A DNA stretch of 64,000 bases, taken from Acidimicrobiia bacterium. Lineage in GTDB: Bacteria > Actinomycetota > Acidimicrobiia > IMCC26256 > PALSA-610. Below are positions 62,987 through 64,000 of the stretch, piece after piece. The stretch covers positions 67,001 to 131,000 of the forward strand of contig JAOSJK010000012.1 in NCBI GenBank assembly GCA_027494135.1, written 5' to 3'. The first letter of the stretch is position 1; every line of letters begins with the position of its first letter. The translations under genes were made by a program, and so were the position numbers. The notes beneath the pieces were generated by a model. The model worked only from the letters and a program-made list of their open reading frames with translations, had not been told where the DNA came from and searched no databases.

Positions 62987-64000
62987 ATGTTCCGGCCCGT
63001 CTCGAACTCGCTCGACCTCGTAGCTCTCGAGGAATCCGTCCTGGCGCGCTGGCGCGAGGAGGACGTGTTCCACGAGTCGCTCCGCAGGCGCGAGGGCTGC
63101 CCGGCCTGGGTGTTCTACGAGGGCCCGCCCACCGCGAACGGGCGGCCGGGAATCCACCACGTGTGGGCCCGGCTGTTCAAGGACATCTATCCGCGCTTCC
63201 ACACCATGAGGGGGCGCTACGTCGCCCGCAAGGGTGGTTGGGACTGCCACGGGCTCCCCGTCGAGGTCGAGGTCGAGAAGGAGCTCGGATTCTCGGGCAA
63301 GCTCGAGATCGAGGACTACGGGATCGAGCGGTTCAACGCGCGGTGCCGCGCCTCCGTGCAGCGGTACGTCGAGGACTTCGAGGCGCTCACTTCGCGAATC
63401 GGCATGTGGCTCGATACGGCCGACGCGTACTGGACCCTCGACAACGACTACATCGAGAGCGTCTGGTGGCACTTCCACCGCATGTGGGAGCACGACCTCA
63501 TCTACGAGGGGTTCAAGGTCGTCCCGTACTGCGGCCGCTGCGGCACGGCGCTCTCGAGCCACGAGCTCGGCCAACCCGGCGCGTACCGCGACGTCACCGA
63601 GGCATCGGTTTACGTCCGATTCCCTGTCGTCGGACGCGACTTCGACCTCCTCGTCTGGACCACGACGCCGTGGACGCTCGTATCGAACGTCGCTGTGGCC
63701 GTCGGTCCCGACATCGAGTATGCGCGTGTGCGCACCGACGGCGAGAGTCGGGACCTGGTGATGGCAGTCGACCGCGTCGTCGACGTTCTCGGTACCTCGG
63801 CCGAGGTGGTGGATCACGTGTCCGCCGAAGACCTCGTAGGCCTCCACTACGAGCGCCCCTTCGACCTCCTGCCAATCGACCCGGGGGCGAGCCGCGTCGT
63901 CGCAGCGGAGTTCGTAACCGTCGAGGACGGGTCCGGGATCGTCCATCTCGCACCGGCATTCGGCGAGGTCGACCGAGAGATCGGCAGCACCGAGGGGCTC
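62987..64000 (+). CDS. ileS: Isoleucyl-tRNA synthetase IleS (5' part)
   Basis: The first 338 residues, open to the window edge. Class I synthetase: LALVEESVLARWREEDVFHESL-type start, HIGH region YEGPPTANGRPGIHHVWARLFKDIYPRFHTMRG, ARKGGWDCHGLPVEVEVEKELG, IGMWLDTADAYWTLDNDYIESVWWHFHRMW, and the start of the editing domain FDLLVWTTTPWTLVSNVAVAVG ending at IVHLAPAFGEVD. The GIHH form of the signature is that of the eukaryote-like IleRS class found in many actinobacteria. Confidence 0.95.
   Translation, partial: MFRPVSNSLDLVALEESVLARWREEDVFHESLRRREGCPAWVFYEGPPTANGRPGIHHVWARLFKDIYPRFHTMRGRYVARKGGWDCHGLPVEVEVEKELGFSGKLEIEDYGIERFNARCRASVQRYVEDFEALTSRIGMWLDTADAYWTLDNDYIESVWWHFHRMWEHDLIYEGFKVVPYCGRCGTALSSHELGQPGAYRDVTEASVYVRFPVVGRDFDLLVWTTTPWTLVSNVAVAVGPDIEYARVRTDGESRDLVMAVDRVVDVLGTSAEVVDHVSAEDLVGLHYERPFDLLPIDPGASRVVAAEFVTVEDGSGIVHLAPAFGEVDREIGSTEGL

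Overview
The window is one stretch of high-GC chromosome dominated by housekeeping genes. Nearly all genes lie on the minus strand; the clear plus-strand genes are an EF-G-like GTPase, an Rrf2 regulator and ileS. The organism looks like an actinobacterium outside the mycolic-acid group, most plausibly an Acidimicrobiia-like lineage (inference). The reasons are a mycothiol ligase (mshC), F420-type redox enzymes (npdG-like, PPOX family), a pgsA / acyltransferase / mannosyltransferase cluster of the phosphatidylinositol-mannoside type, many start codons 6-8 nt after a TANNNT -10 box (leaderless promoters), and a cell-wall L,D-transpeptidase carrying GYWLVA-type repeats. The order thrS, HIT, pgsA, acyltransferase, pimA, pdxS, pdxT, yebC, ruvC, ruvA, ruvB, yajC, secD, secF, apt, relA, hisS, aspS, rarA, alaS, ruvX, mltG, aroE follows, with insertions, the order I know from Mycobacterium tuberculosis (about Rv2614c down to Rv2552c).

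Layout in plus coordinates; transcription mostly runs right to left. 1-5150: type IV pilus motor genes pilB, pilT, pilC and a DUF4388 protein. 5252-12527: aroE, mltG, ruvX, alaS, two small membrane proteins, rarA. 12604-14096: an unusual block in which a DUF559/AbiEi-like gene is flanked on both sides by arrays of a palindromic repeat with an exact 72-bp period; this is the best candidate for an undescribed element. 14119-17126: aspS, hisS. 17136-20955: three pilin-like genes behind a sigma-28-type promoter. 20987-27178: relA, apt, secF, secD, yajC. 27248-30366: a crotonase and ruvB, ruvA, ruvC. 30434-33031: a partial molybdenum hydroxylase set (coxG, mocA, coxM, coxS) without a large subunit. 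33175-38650: yebC, pdxT, pdxS, a DUF3048 protein, htpX, lemA, a PPOX enzyme. 38772-41516: pimA, acyltransferase, pgsA. 41698-45831: a secreted glycoside hydrolase, the EF-G-like gene and a small membrane protein. 45867-50222: HIT, thrS, mshC, npdG. 50347-54184: dnaE, with DnaA-box-like sites in front. 54340-60218: a phosphodiesterase-like protein, Rrf2 regulator, rluD, lspA, a lysine-rich DksA/TraR protein, DUF167, and the L,D-transpeptidase. 60324-64000: a PAS-GGDEF-EAL protein and the start of ileS.

About two dozen genes, including essential ones (alaS, dnaE, secD, secF, hisS, aspS, ruvB, fusA-like), are split by single-base shifts, mostly at runs of four to six C or G. Since these genes cannot all be dead, I read the shifts as indel errors of the assembly and annotate each gene as one interrupted CDS. 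No tRNA, rRNA or CRISPR array was seen. Coordinates of interrupted genes span from the inferred start to the inferred true stop.
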